A stretch of DNA of 64,000 nucleotides from Cricetomys ansorgei. Lineage: Eukaryota; Chordata; Mammalia; Rodentia; Nesomyidae. Shown piece by piece: positions 9,855 to 19,768 of the stretch. The number at the start of each line of letters is the position of its first letter. Positions within the stretch are counted from its first letter, which is position 1. The stretch is from assembly GCA_026225945.1 (NCBI GenBank), contig JAMJFZ010000881.1, positions 931,001 to 995,000 of the forward strand, written 5' to 3'. Below the pieces are notes generated by a model. The model did no database searches, was not told where the DNA came from, and saw nothing but the letters and a program-made list of their open reading frames with translations. Made by a program: the position numbers and the translations under genes.

Positions 9855-10025
9855 ATGCTGGGCATAGTGTCACATACCTCTGATCGCAGCACTGAGAGGC
9901 AGAGGCAGAGGCAGAGGCAGAGGCAGAGGCAGCTGGATCTCTTTGCATTTGAGGTCAGCCTGGTCTACATAGTTCCAGGACAGCCAGAGTTACATAGTGA
10001 GACCTTGTCTCGAAATACAAAAACA
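9855..10025 (+). mobile_element. B1 SINE with hexamer expansion
   Basis: B1 body (GCACTGAGAGGC...CTGGTCTACATAGTTCCAGG...GAGACCTTGTCTCG). The GGAGGCAGAGGCAGG segment has expanded to about six AGAGGC copies at 9894-9932. Confidence 0.9.
9894..9932. repeat. (AGAGGC)n inside B1
   Basis: A six-base tandem repeat grown from the AGGCAGAGGCAGG motif native to B1. It translates as RQRQRQ on the plus strand and SASASA on the minus strand in chance open frames. Confidence 0.9.
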
Positions 10026-11162
10026 GAATGTAATGATATAAGTTTTACCCTGCGAAAGTCTTCAAAAGTTCAATTATAAAGTCAGGAGGAACCTGTCAGC
10101 CAGTGTCCAGATTGCTAAACCAATATTAAAATGCAGCTGATCATTAGCTAAAAAGAGCTATCTTGTTTTCCTCGAGGATGTGTGGTTTCCAGCATTTCCC
10201 TCTCTGACATCAGTAGGTAGGCATTTCTGCTCATCCTTCACCACGCCTTTCGACTCTGGTTTCCTGACACCATTGCTGCTCCTGTCCACGACAGGTGGTA
10301 GCAACCTGCGCTTCTCAGCAAAAGGACTGTTCAACAGAATGGATCTTCTAAACAACACAGGTATCTACCACAGATACAAAACACAGACTTCAGAATGTCC
10401 TCTGCCCTCTGAGACATCAGAGAGCGCACAGTTAACAAAGCCTTGCTTTTCTTCTGGTGGAGATACTGGGGTTAGAGAGTTAACGTTTTACCCAAGCTCC
10501 CTGTGAACGGAGAGGTGGAGAAGATTACTCCTCATGTTAAGTGTGTTTTTATTTATTACATATTATATATGTGTTCCTGACACTGAGTGGAGGAATCTCA
10601 GAGTGATTACCAGCCCCCAGTGTGTGGTTATAAAATGATTCTAAATTTGTGAAGTTACAAAACAGCGCCATTCCCTGCAAACAGTTCTAAGAAATGAGTC
10701 ATTTCAGTTGGAATGGCAGGTCTCCATGAGAAGTAGCCATAGCCACGGGTGGTTTTCAAGCAGTAACAAAGAGGAGAAACTAAAAAAAAAAAATTCTAAA
10801 GAGAGTTTTGCGTAAATATGACTGTTTAATAACATGTGTCATACAATAGTATCAGCCAGAATCAGATAAAACATTCTGCTTTATTGGAAAGACATTTTAG
10901 AATAAAAATCATATGCTTTAAAATCTAGCTTTAAAATCTAATCTTAATGTACATAAAATTGTTAGTTGTATTTTGATACTATTCTGGCATAGATTAGTGC
11001 GTTTCTATTTGTAGATGTAAAGTCCAGTGTTGACAAAAAGGTGTGTTGTGTGTTCAGCTATAATTTACGATGCTGGGTTGAGAGCACACTTTCTTAAAAT
11101 ACATCCCTTTTCATGAAAAAGGGATGGATGGGTATTTTCATTATCTGAAAGGTTTGGAGCTG
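10026..11162. other. AT-rich unique sequence
   Basis: No repeat or gene recognised. TACATATTATATATGTG near 10557 and an A11 run near 10781 are the only low-complexity spots. A perfect inverted repeat, ATCCCTTTTCATGAAAAAGGGAT, lies near 11103-11125. Confidence 0.45.
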
Positions 11163-11390
11163 AGGCTGGAGAGGTGTCTCAGTGGTTAAGAGCACTGGCT
11201 GCTGCTGCAGAGGACCTGTGTTCAGTCCTCAGCACCTATATGGTGACGCACAACCATCTAGGACTCCAGTTCTAGGGAATCCAGAACCCTCTTCTGGCTT
11301 CTGGGGACGCCAGACACGCACGTGATAGAGTTACAACATGCAGGGAAGACTCACATGCACATAAAATACATCTAAAAAGTTAAAAAAGTT
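11163..11390 (+). mobile_element. B2 SINE
   Basis: Well-preserved B2: GAGGCTGGAGAGGTGTCTCA, GTTAAGAGCACTGGCTGC, CCCTCTTCTGGCTTCTGG, and a tail with CATAAAATACATCT. Confidence 0.93.
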
Positions 11391-11514
11391 TTGGAGTTTT
11401 AATAGTTTTATATTTTTAATGTCATTTGGAGAAATGACAGGAATATTATGATTATTCAGGCCTTCATGTTTTTTTTTTTTAAACATGCTATTGGCATATA
11501 TTTTTCTTACTAAC

Positions 11515-11660
11515 AGCTGTGTCTAACCTGTAGCCCATGGGCTATAGGCAGCCAAGGACAAACCGGGAGTGTAGCCCAACACAAATTGCAAACTTAAAAA
11601 TTATCCCCGTTATTGATGAGGAATGTCAACAAATACTTGCTTGTTCTTTTAGTCAAGGCA
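11515..11660 (+). mobile_element. Ancient mammalian repeat, hAT-like
   Basis: TAGCCCATGGGCTATAGGCAGCC and TGTAGCCCAACACAAATTGC recall an old eutherian repeat with GCGGCCCAACACAAATT. I recall it as DNA-transposon-derived; the family name is not certain. Confidence 0.4.
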
Positions 11661-11699
11661 TGCAACCACTTGAGTGAAGTTCATCCTTCATTAAAAATG

Positions 11700-11815
11700 T
11701 AGGTGGTGGGAAATTAAGTCACTCGCTCAAGGGCGCATATGGGGCTAGTGGAAAATTCAGGTTTGAACCCAGTCTCGAGTTTAAGCCCTCAGCTCTCTGC
11801 AAAGCTACTTCTGTT
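11700..11815 (-). mobile_element. MIR SINE
   Basis: Reads like inverted MIR: AATTAAGTCACTCGCTCAAGG, GGTTTGAACCCAGTCTC and AAGCCCTCAGCTCT in the expected order. It predates the rodent radiation. Confidence 0.65.
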
Positions 11816-12365
11816 CATATTTTTATGGGAACAGTATAAATACCACTCAACAAGGAGAGTGGGGTAGGGAATGGGAGCCCAGCGAGCAAGGTTGCAGATT
11901 CAGCTAATTGCTCTCACCCCTGCGAAAGGAACAGCACCCTGAGGCCAGGCTAGACGGCTAAATGATCAGAGTCAGGATGGGAGCCATCTTGGAAGGATTC
12001 AGTGGTTCTTTAGGTTGGGAGAACCGAAGTCAGTAGTAATTAAGCCTGGAATCTGTATTTAACAGTGTAGCCACTGTGGTAACAAAGTCTTGCTATCTGT
12101 CTAGAATGACTTAAAAAGAAAAATGAAGAAAATAGAGGTTAGGATCATACCTTACAGAATTAAAAACCGGCCTTACACTCTTACAAAGTCTTCCTCTGGT
12201 TCAAGGGATATCAGGGTTAAATTGATTTGTCTCCAGCTGTGAGCACTTTGTTCCGCAGACTTAACGAACAAGGTACTTTGCTTTTTGCAGTTGGTGAATA
12301 AGGAAGATTTGAAAGGCTGTCTTCAATATTAAATCCCAAATAAAACTACCTATAATTATACTGGC
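11816..12365. other. Unique sequence
   Basis: No repeat or gene recognised. Confidence 0.45.
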
Positions 12366-12476
12366 GAGAGAGGGGGTGGGGGGGGGGGAGAGGGAGAGGG
12401 AGAGGGAGAGGGAGAGGGAGAGGGAGAGGGAGAGGGAGAGGGAGAGGGAGAGGGAGAGGGAGAGGGAGAGGGAGGG
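12366..12476. repeat. (GGGAGA)n purine tract
   Basis: About 110 bases of uninterrupted purine, mainly GGGAGA hexamers after a G-rich lead-in. Regular GGG runs separated by three bases could form G-quadruplexes, and the mirror symmetry allows triplex DNA. The minus strand encodes a meaningless Ser-Leu repeat. Confidence 0.95.
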
Positions 12477-12693
12477 AGTGGAAGGATGTTCCTTTTTCAG
12501 CTTGTCACAGGAAGGTTGAATCCCCTTTAACTGAGGTCCAGGGCAGTTCCCTGGGAAGGTAGACTGGGGCGGAATCAGTGACATTTAACTAGCAATTCTA
12601 AAGTTCTAGGGAATATGGCTGTATCGCTTCTTTAGTTTTCTTGATTAAACATCACTGATCAGTTTGGATTAGCCATTTAAGTGAATTTAACTC

Positions 12694-12914
12694 AGGATTG
12701 GAGAGGTGGTTCGGCGGTTAAGGGCACTGGATGCTCTTCCAGAGTGACCGGGTGTGATTCCCGGCATCCCCATGGTGGATCACAACCCTATGTAATTCCA
12801 CTTGCAGGGCATCTGACGCCCTTTTCGGGCCTCTGGGCACCAGGCAACGTGTTGCACAGATGTACATGCAGGCAAAACACTCAGAAGCATAAAATAATAA
12901 TAAAAAAATTGAAG
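12694..12914 (+). mobile_element. B2 SINE
   Basis: GGATTGGAGAGGTGGTTCGG, CTGGATGCTCTTCCAGAG, TGACGCCCTTTTCGGGCCTC and an AATAATAATAAAAAAATTG tail. It keeps several CpGs, so it is a fairly young copy. Confidence 0.9.
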
Positions 12915-13765
12915 TGAGTCAACTCTTTTCAGAGAGATTCTTCCAGGTGAGTCAATATTCTTTTCCAGTGGGTGGGCCAACCCGGTTCTTTGTTTTCTAC
13001 CTCGTGTGGCCAGTAGGTGGCACTACTTGCTTCGGCTGCTCCCTCGAAGCTGCCTTCTGTGAATCTGGACAGTAAGTTAGATACAGTCTTCTTCATTCTG
13101 ACCTGTCTAGTCTGAGTTTTAGGCATAGCTAGTTGACATATAACGTATCTCGGATACTCAGCTTCTTTTCTGAGCCTTGGTGATCGCGTTTGATGCTCTC
13201 TGAGAGTGTTGAGGCCGAATGACAAATTATACCAAAATCAGCCCAGGTTTCACCAACCTAGGGAGGCTCAGAGCCGAGGAGTGCTAGAAAGTGGTTAATA
13301 CCCTGTGAAAATTATAGACAACTTCATACCGAGCATAAAATTAAACAGGCACATTAAAAAAAAAACTTAAAGCTTAATTCATGGCTGCAAAACTTTTAGA
13401 TGAGATTCGAGCAAACAGGAAATTGTGTATTAAATAGTTCTTTGCTTGAATAAACGGGTTGAACTTCTTTGCAGCTAGTAATCAACATTGTGTAGATCAT
13501 GAGAAAGCTTTTATCTTTTAAAGGTGGAATTCTGGTGGGAGGTTGATTCAGGTTTCACTGTTTGAACTGTGGTCAATCGAGCTTTTCATTCTTTGTGGCA
13601 ATTTTTTCACATTTAAGTAATTTACCAATGCTTTGAACTATAACACTGTTTTATCTCAGGAGACTTTCTTTTTTTTGAATTGTGTTTTAATTCTCTTGTC
13701 ACTTGATGCTTCTTGGGATGCTCATTAACTATAGTTAAATGTCATTTGTTACAAACAAGATTTTT
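12915..13765. other. Unique sequence
   Basis: No repeat or gene recognised apart from an A10 run near 13353. Confidence 0.45.
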
Positions 13766-13767
13766 CA

Positions 13768-13808
13768 TATTTATTTATCTATCTATCTATTTATTTAATT
13801 ATTTATTT
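13768..13808. repeat. (TTTA)n/(TCTA)n tract
   Basis: ATTTATTTATCTATCTATCT followed by more TTTA units. It sits where the A-tail of the adjacent inverted B1 would be and probably grew from it. Confidence 0.85.
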
Positions 13809-13928
13809 AGACAGAGTTTTTCTGTTGTCACTCTGGCTGTTCTAGAACTCACTCTGTAGATCAGGCTGGCCTCGAACTCACAGAGATCCACCTGCCTTTG
13901 TCTCCTGAGTGCTGGGATTAAAGGCATG
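13809..13928 (-). mobile_element. B1 SINE
   Basis: Inverted B1: GACAGAGTTTTTCTGTTGTC, GGCTGGCCTCGAACTCACAG, GAGTGCTGGGATTAAAGGCATG. The last 20 or so bases of the left end are missing. Confidence 0.9.
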
Positions 13929-14009
13929 TTTTTATTTTTTAAAGCATATGTAGCCTTGGCACCTTTGGCTAAGCAATTAATAGCTAATTTCGTGTTTGTG
14001 TGTATGATG

Positions 14010-14320
14010 TGTGTGTTTGAGCGCTCACGTGCCACTGCACGTATGTTGAGGTCAGGGAACAACTTTCAAGGGTTGGTTCTCACCTTCCTCCTTTGTCCCA
14101 AGTCAGGGTCTCTTGTTGCTTTTTGCTGATGTATTTTGTACTTCAGGCTAGCTGGTCCTTAAGCTTCTGACTGATTCTGTCTCCACCTTTGCACCTCATT
14201 GTTGGAGTGCTGGGATTACAGATGTGTGCGACTGAATCCAATGTTTCTGGGGATGGAACTCAGGTTCTTAGGCTGTACAGAAAGCACTTTTATTTACCCA
14301 TTGAGTCATCTTCTTTACCT
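14010..14320 (-). mobile_element. Composite B3/B4-type SINE
   Basis: Inverted. From left to right it has GAGGTCAGGGAACAACTTTC, TCAGGGTCTCTTGTTGC, a B1-like GAGTGCTGGGATTACAG unit, GGGGATGGAACTCAGGTTC and ACCCATTGAGTCATCTTC (the inverted SINE head). A B1-derived segment embedded between B3-like halves is a known rodent SINE architecture. Confidence 0.7.
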
Positions 14321-15006
14321 GGAAGTCTTAAAAGTGGCATTTGCCATAGCTACCTGTAAGTGTAGTAGCAGAGGACGTCTACCTTGTAGGGTATACTGCA
14401 CCTTCATGGTCCAGGACCTAGAGGGATGATTTCTGTAGGATGGTGTCTGTATGAGGTGGAGTTGCCTAGGAGAGGTGCAGCAGGATTAGAAATCAGCTCC
14501 TTCAATTGAAAGGTTTGCTCAGGGCTTTATACTCGGTCCTATATCACACACTCACAGGGAATAGCAGAAATGTAAAACCAAAGGGGAAGCCAGTGGCTTC
14601 TAGAGAACTCCATAGAATGACTAAGTGAAAACTCTGCCCTGAGGACAGCCCTTACTTTGTCTAGTTTCTTCATGCTTTGGTAATAGCAATGTAACTCCCA
14701 GAATTTAGTCCCTGACCCCGGGTGTGGCATGGACAATTAGGTGGTGGATGCCAGGCATTAAGTTATCGTTAGATTCCTTAACATTGCTGATTTGTGGTCC
14801 ATTTTTTGCACCGCTGTTTGTTTTCTCTGTCTGCACTGTTTTATTAGGTATGTCATCCTCTTCCTAATTGAAACCAAATATCCCAAACAAATGTTGGACA
14901 TGGATCTTAGTAGCCTGTGAAAGACTGTGTTTTCTTGATTGTCAGTCACAGGGACCTTTGTGACTCATTTTCTGTGGCTCTGGAATAGTCTAACAACCCT
15001 TTAAGG
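14321..15006. other. Unique sequence
   Basis: No repeat or gene recognised. It ends at the target duplication of the MaLR element. Confidence 0.45.
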
Positions 15007-15011
15007 GCATG
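15007..15011. other. Target-site duplication, left (GCATG)
   Basis: GCATG directly precedes the LTR TG. GCATA follows the other LTR at 17226-17230. Five bases with four matching is the expected size for ERVL/MaLR integration. Confidence 0.65.
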
Positions 15012-15427
15012 TGCTGGCTAGTTTTATGTCAACTTGACACAAGTCAGAGTCATCAGAGAGGAGGAAGCCTCACTGAGAAACTGCCTCCATAAGATCTGGC
15101 TGTAGGCAAGCCTGTAGGGTATTTTCTTAATTAGTGGTTGGTGTGGGAGGGCTCAATACTCAGTGGGTGGTACCACCCTAGTCTGGTGGTCTTGGGTTCT
15201 ATAAGAAAGAAGGCTGAGGAAGCCATGAGGAGCAAGCCGGTAAACTGCACTCCTCCAAGGTTTCTGCACCAGATCCTGCCTTTATGTTCCTGCCTTGCTT
15301 CAGTTCCTGTCCTCACTGCTTTTGATGATGAACTGTTATTTAGAACTGAGTGAAATAAATCCTTTCCTCCCCAAGTTGCTTTTGGTCATGGTGTTTCATC
15401 ACAGCAACAGTAACCCTAACTAAGACA
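15012..15427 (+). mobile_element. MaLR-type 5' LTR
   Basis: Begins TGCTGGCTAGTTTTATGTC and ends CTAACTAAGACA, giving the TG...CA termini of an LTR. TCTATAAG near 15199 is TATA-like and an AATAAA lies near 15354. The internal sequence starts at once after it with TTGGTACCAGGAATGGGG, the primer-binding-site region typical of MaLR elements. It is an abundant rodent medium-reiterated LTR; I do not assign a subfamily. Confidence 0.8.
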
Positions 15428-16860
15428 AGTTGGTACCAGGAATGGGGTATTGCTATGATAGGCCTGACTATGTTGTTTTTGAGAGGATTGTAGAAAGGCT
15501 CTGGAACTTTGGGCTAAAAAGCTATTGACTGTTCAAAGCTTGGCAGGCTGTTCTGTGGGAGCTTGGATGGTAAGAATGTTGAGAGCAGGATGGAGGCCTG
15601 ACTTGTGAAGTTTCAGAGGGAAATTCGGGAGTCACTGAAGGACTCTATCAGGGCTGTTTGTTATTTGGAGTTGAGAGACTGTGGTTCTAGTTGAACTGGG
15701 GCCAAAGAATCAGCTGTGATTAAGAAGAGACAACCAGAACCAGAATCATTGAATTAAAACCTTTGCTTTACTGGGACAATTGGTACTCATAGGCTGGAGA
15801 TAAGCAATTAGCTGTGATTAAGAAGAGATCAGCAGTTAAGAGCACTGGCTGCTCTTCCAGAGGACCCGGGTTCAATTCCCAGCACCCACATGGCAGCTCA
15901 CAACTGTTTCTAACTCCAGTTCCAGGGGATCAGATACCCTCACATAGACATATATGAAGGCAAAACATCAAGGTACATAAAATAAAAAATAAATAAAATA
16001 TTAAAAAAAAGAGACCAGCAACACTGATGTGAAATATTCCAGTAAGTGCTTCCTCAGAGTCAGCACACATAAGCTGTTCCAGAGGCAGCCGTATTTTGCA
16101 GTGGCAGCAGAACTTGGTCATGTGTAAGAGTCACCCAGGTGATCCTGGGTTTGAAGGCATGAAGGGGTCATGAAAAGCAGCTGAGACTTGGCACTGGGAG
16201 AGGCCTGGCAAGATAGGCCATTGGAAAAGGTGTAGCCTCAGTTGAAGCCCCAGGTTTTATGGGGTCATGGAGAGAAGCTGAGGCTTTGCACCATGAAGAG
16301 AGCCCAGGAGAGGCTATTATGAAAATGCATCCCAGTTGTAGCAGAAGACCCCAGTATTTTGGAGATGCCAGTACCATGGGATGACCCCAGTAGCAGCTGT
16401 GGAGTGGAGCCAGCTGGAGTCTAGAAGACAAGCTGTGTGTGCTGCAGAGTGTGGAACCAGAGAAGTGACCCAGGCCCCTTGGAGGAGCCCAGAAGATTGT
16501 GAATGAGTCCCAAATATCGAACATTGACCTATTTACACTGTTGGAGTTTAGTTTTGCTTTGATCTGATTTTGACTGCGCTCTGGTAAGGAAGCATTAACT
16601 AATTTTTGATTTTGACAGGAGCCCAGTATGGAGAGACTGAATTAAAAAAAAAAAAAGATTTTAGGTTGTAAGAGCCTTTGGATTTTTAAAAAAAGACTGA
16701 ATTTTGTTTGAATTTGTAAAGACTGTGGGACTTCTTAAGCTAGTAAAATATTTTCTATTGTGGTGTTGGTATTAATGTATTCTTGGGGATGGACAAGAAA
16801 GGAAAGGTTATGACTTAACGTCGATGTGTTTGTGTGTTAAGTCAACAAAGGGGTCAATTG
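15428..16860 (+). mobile_element. MaLR-type internal region
   Basis: Non-coding body between two LTRs, about 1.4 kb including a B2 insertion. It opens with TTGGTACCAGGAATGGGG and carries no gag, pol or env frame. GCACCATGAAGAGAGCCCAG near 16290 recurs inverted at 28843-29150. Such elements spread using proteins of relatives. Confidence 0.75.
15825..16012 (+). mobile_element. B2 SINE inserted in the MaLR
   Basis: B2 with an intact B box (GGGTTCAATTCCCAGC) and an AATAAAAAATAAATAAAATA tail. It appears to lack part of its head. AGAGATCAGCA before it and AGAGACCAGCA after the tail look like its target duplication, so it is younger than the MaLR. Confidence 0.85.
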
Positions 16861-17225
16861 TACTGTATAGTTTTATGTAAATCTGACAGAAGCAAGAGTT
16901 ATCTGAAAGGAGGGACCCTCCACTTCGAATGCCTCCATAAGGTCCCTGTGTAAGGCATTTCCTCAATTAGTGATTGATGGGGGAGGGCCTGGCCTACTGT
17001 AAAGACTGCGGGGTCCCTGGGCTGGTGGTACTGGGTTTTATAAGGAAGCAGGCTGAGAAAGCCACAGGGAGCAAGCCACTAAGCAGCACCCCTCTATGGC
17101 TTCTGCATTAGCTCCTGTCTCCAGGTTCCTGCCCTGTTTGAGTTCCTGTTCTGACTTCTTCCTTCAGTCTTGGTTTGGTCTTCGTCATGGTGTTTCACCG
17201 CAGCAATGGGAACCTGACTTAGACG
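16861..17225 (+). mobile_element. MaLR-type 3' LTR
   Basis: Colinear with the 5' LTR: TACTGTATAGTTTTATGTAA, CAATTAGTGATTGATGGGGG, GGGAGCAAGCCACTAAGCAG, TCATGGTGTTTCACCGCAGC and CTGACTTAGACG. TG and CA termini have mutated to TA and CG. It is about 50 bases shorter than its partner, mainly through loss around the polyadenylation signal. Confidence 0.8.
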
Positions 17226-17230
17226 GCATA
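17226..17230. other. Target-site duplication, right (GCATA)
   Basis: Partner of GCATG at 15007-15011; the single difference is a G-to-A change. Confidence 0.65.
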
Positions 17231-17782
17231 ATCTCCACAGGGAGTATCATGCTCACTGGCATTGAGAGAGGGCCCTTCTCTTCATGCTTTTGTACTGCGT
17301 GTGGTCCCTGGGCCTCTAAGCTGAAGCGCCTGTGCATGATCCTATTAGGACTGAATTACAGAGAATAGAATCTGTTCCAAGAAGAAAGAGTAGGTGACTG
17401 GCCCCAGAATTGTTAGAAGGACTAGAGAAAATGAAACAAGGCAGCCTTTAGGACAAAGTCCAAAGCCATGTTGCTCCAGTGGGCTGCAGAAGGAGATGTC
17501 GCTATAGCCAGAAGCTGCCTCTGCCACGTTTGTAGCTCCAGCCCCAGGAACACAGCTCCTGTGTTCCTGTGCCCCAGCACAAGTCAAGTCTTACATCCAT
17601 CTTTCCCAAACCTCAAGCACCTGCGGATGACAGAACTTCAGTCATATTGAGAACTTGTATCTGCAAGAAACCTGGGCGAGGTAACGTTTAGCTTTATGGC
17701 TGAGTCGAATTTTCTTTCTAGATTAGTTAAAATCTATTCAACCAAACTTATTAGACATGATACATAGTAAGCCAATAACTAG

Positions 17783-17783
<1 letters not shown>
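17231..17783. other. Unique sequence
   Basis: No repeat or gene recognised. Confidence 0.45.

Positions 17784-17822
<39 letters not shown>
17784..17822. repeat. (AC)n microsatellite
   Basis: About 38 bases of uninterrupted AC. Confidence 0.95.
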
Positions 17823-17824
<2 letters not shown>

Positions 17825-18047
17825 GCTTTTTGGCTTACACTACCGTATTCCTACTTTTTAAATAAAACAAATTATTTAATAAATAAGAAATAGCTAATAT
17901 TCCCTTGGAGACCATGTGAAAGTTGATGAAGACACCTGTTGGATTTAGGATAAAACAATATCACATAAACAGACATTATTGCCTCAAGAGAGATTTACTC
18001 ACATTAGAGGATTAAAAACATTGGATATGTGTGCACACACATGTGTA

Positions 18048-18049
<2 letters not shown>

Positions 18050-18088
<39 letters not shown>
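18050..18088. repeat. (TG)n microsatellite
   Basis: About 39 bases of pure TG after a TGTGCACACACATGTG palindromic lead-in. Confidence 0.95.
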
Positions 18089-18089
<1 letters not shown>

Positions 18090-18094
18090 CCATA

Positions 18095-18305
18095 GGGTGA
18101 TGTCAGGTGTTTTCCTATGTCCCCACTGAGCCTGCAGCTCACTGATTCAGCAAGATTACCCGGTCAGAGAGCCCAAAGGATCCTCCTGCCATCTGCTGCC
18201 CAGCACTAGGGCTGCAGGTGAACCCCCACATTCGCTGTGTACATGGGCTTTGGGGATCAGGTCTTTCATAGCAAGCACATTGCTGACTGAGCACTCACCA
18301 GATAT
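18095..18305 (-). mobile_element. B4-type SINE
   Basis: Inverted B4-like element: GAGCCTGCAGCTCACTGATTC, AAGGATCCTCCTGCC, CCCAGCACTAGGGCTGCAGG, GGGCTTTGGGGATCAGGTC and GCAAGCACATTGCTGACTGAGC in the expected order. The TG run before it lies at its tail end. Confidence 0.7.
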
Positions 18306-18639
18306 AATGGCAGTCATGCAAACAGAACATGACTATGTCATCTAACGTATGACAGAACGGCCCTGCACTTAGAATTTCATTTTGAGAAGAAAATGTAGAA
18401 TGTAGAAGCCTTTCAGATTTCCTGAAACTCTGGGATTTTCTGAGCCTATGGCTGTTGCAACATCTTAGAAAAAGCCCCCCCCACCCCCATTTTAAAGTCA
18501 GATCAATACTTTTTGTTTAGATTTTCCATCACCTGTAACAGGTGAAATAGTACACGTAAACACGTCACACTGAGCTGAAGAATGGCGGAGAAGGGTGACC
18601 CGGAATGGACTAGAACACGGCAGCAGGCTTACAGAAATG
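18306..18639. other. Unique sequence
   Basis: No repeat or gene recognised; a C-run lies near 18475-18488. Confidence 0.45.
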
Positions 18640-18790
18640 AGCCAAGTCATTCAGACTTGGATCCTGGACTAGCTTCACCCCCCAGGTTTAGATGAGTCAC
18701 CCAACTTCTCCAATAGTCTACTGCCATTTCGTAAGCAGTGCTAACAATACTTACTTGCTGTAAAGATTGTTTTGACAAGCAGAGTAAACA
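18640..18790 (+). mobile_element. MIR SINE
   Basis: Degenerate MIR: CAGACTTGGATCCTGGACT, GAGTCACCCAACTTCTCCAA, then a TAACAATACTTACTTGCTGT-like stretch matching the TAATAATAGTACCTAC part. Confidence 0.55.
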
Positions 18791-18849
18791 CCGACAAATG
18801 TGTTTTTGTTATTTTTGTATGTGTGTATAGTGTACGTGTGTGTGTGTGT

Positions 18850-19145
18850 GAGTGTGTCGCTGCGTACGCACATGAATGTGGTTGTGTGCAGAGGTCAGTG
18901 TTTGATGTTGAGTGTCTTCCTTTATTGTTTTCCATTTTATTTATTTTTTTGAGATGAAGTCTCTCACTGAACTAGAGCTCGCCAATTGCTGGACTGGCTG
19001 GTCAGTGAGATAGGAGAAGTCACCTGTCTTTGCCCCTGCCCTGCCCCTCCCTGCCCCAACCCTAGGGTTACAGACACAGGCTTGGCTTTCATGTGTGTTC
19101 TGGGTCCTCATGAGTATGCAGCATGTACTTTAGCAACAGTCCTCC
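18850..19145 (-). mobile_element. Composite RSINE1/B4-type SINE
   Basis: Inverted: a TG-rich tail, GTGTGCAGAGGTCAGTG, TTTTTTTGAGATGAAGTCTC, GAACTAGAGCTCGCCAATTG, CTGGTCAGTGAGATAGG and GTGTGTTCTGGGTCCTCATG. Confidence 0.75.
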
Positions 19146-19592
19146 ACACATTTACTTATTATTGCTGTTAATAAAGTTCCAGGCAGACCTCGAGTTCTCA
19201 AAGGCTGGCAGAGAGGCTTCTGAAGAGTAGCAGCTAGCAGAGGGAGCCCAGTGTGCTTCCCTCCTTTCCGTTTATATAACTCTGGAGTATCTTGAACACT
19301 AGAGTAGGTATCGAGAACATATCCTGTACTTGAGAAAGAGTTTATATTGATAAACTGTAGATGGAATATGGAATGTTCTGTGAAAAATGTTACCCAAACT
19401 GATCCAGTATGAATAGAAAGCTTAAATTGCTCAGGAACTATGGAAGAATCACTCACAAATTTAGTTTTGGGAAAAGATCGTTTATGTTTTACAGAAATGG
19501 TTGCAGAGCAGTATTTAGTTTTGTCAACTAAATACTGTGTGTAGCATGGTGCCAACACAATAATCGAATTATTGCATTTATTTATGTGTTTT

Positions 19593-19595
<3 letters not shown>
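19146..19595. other. Unique sequence
   Basis: No repeat or gene recognised. A minus-strand frame of 171 codons at 19130-19645 begins in the adjacent TG repeat and has no domain. Confidence 0.45.

Positions 19596-19635
<40 letters not shown>
19596..19635. repeat. (TG)n microsatellite
   Basis: About 40 bases of pure TG. Confidence 0.95.
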
Positions 19636-19637
<2 letters not shown>

Positions 19638-19768
19638 GGAGCCACAGATGCTGTATGTTCATAATTGCAATGGCCATGTTGGGTCCAGAAGACAGCATTT
19701 ACAGTGCTCCTCCCTGACTCCAGCTCTCACAAGCTCTCTGCCCTCTTCTGCAATAGCTGCTGGTCTTG

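Noticed and set aside
15831..15905. Possible tRNA gene from the A- and B-box motifs
   Set aside because: GGGTTCAATTCCCAGC is the B box of a B2 SINE, which is tRNA-derived; no cloverleaf with a paired acceptor stem exists.
17096..17368. 90-codon frame
   Set aside because: Lies in the 3' LTR of the MaLR-type element; such LTRs are non-coding.
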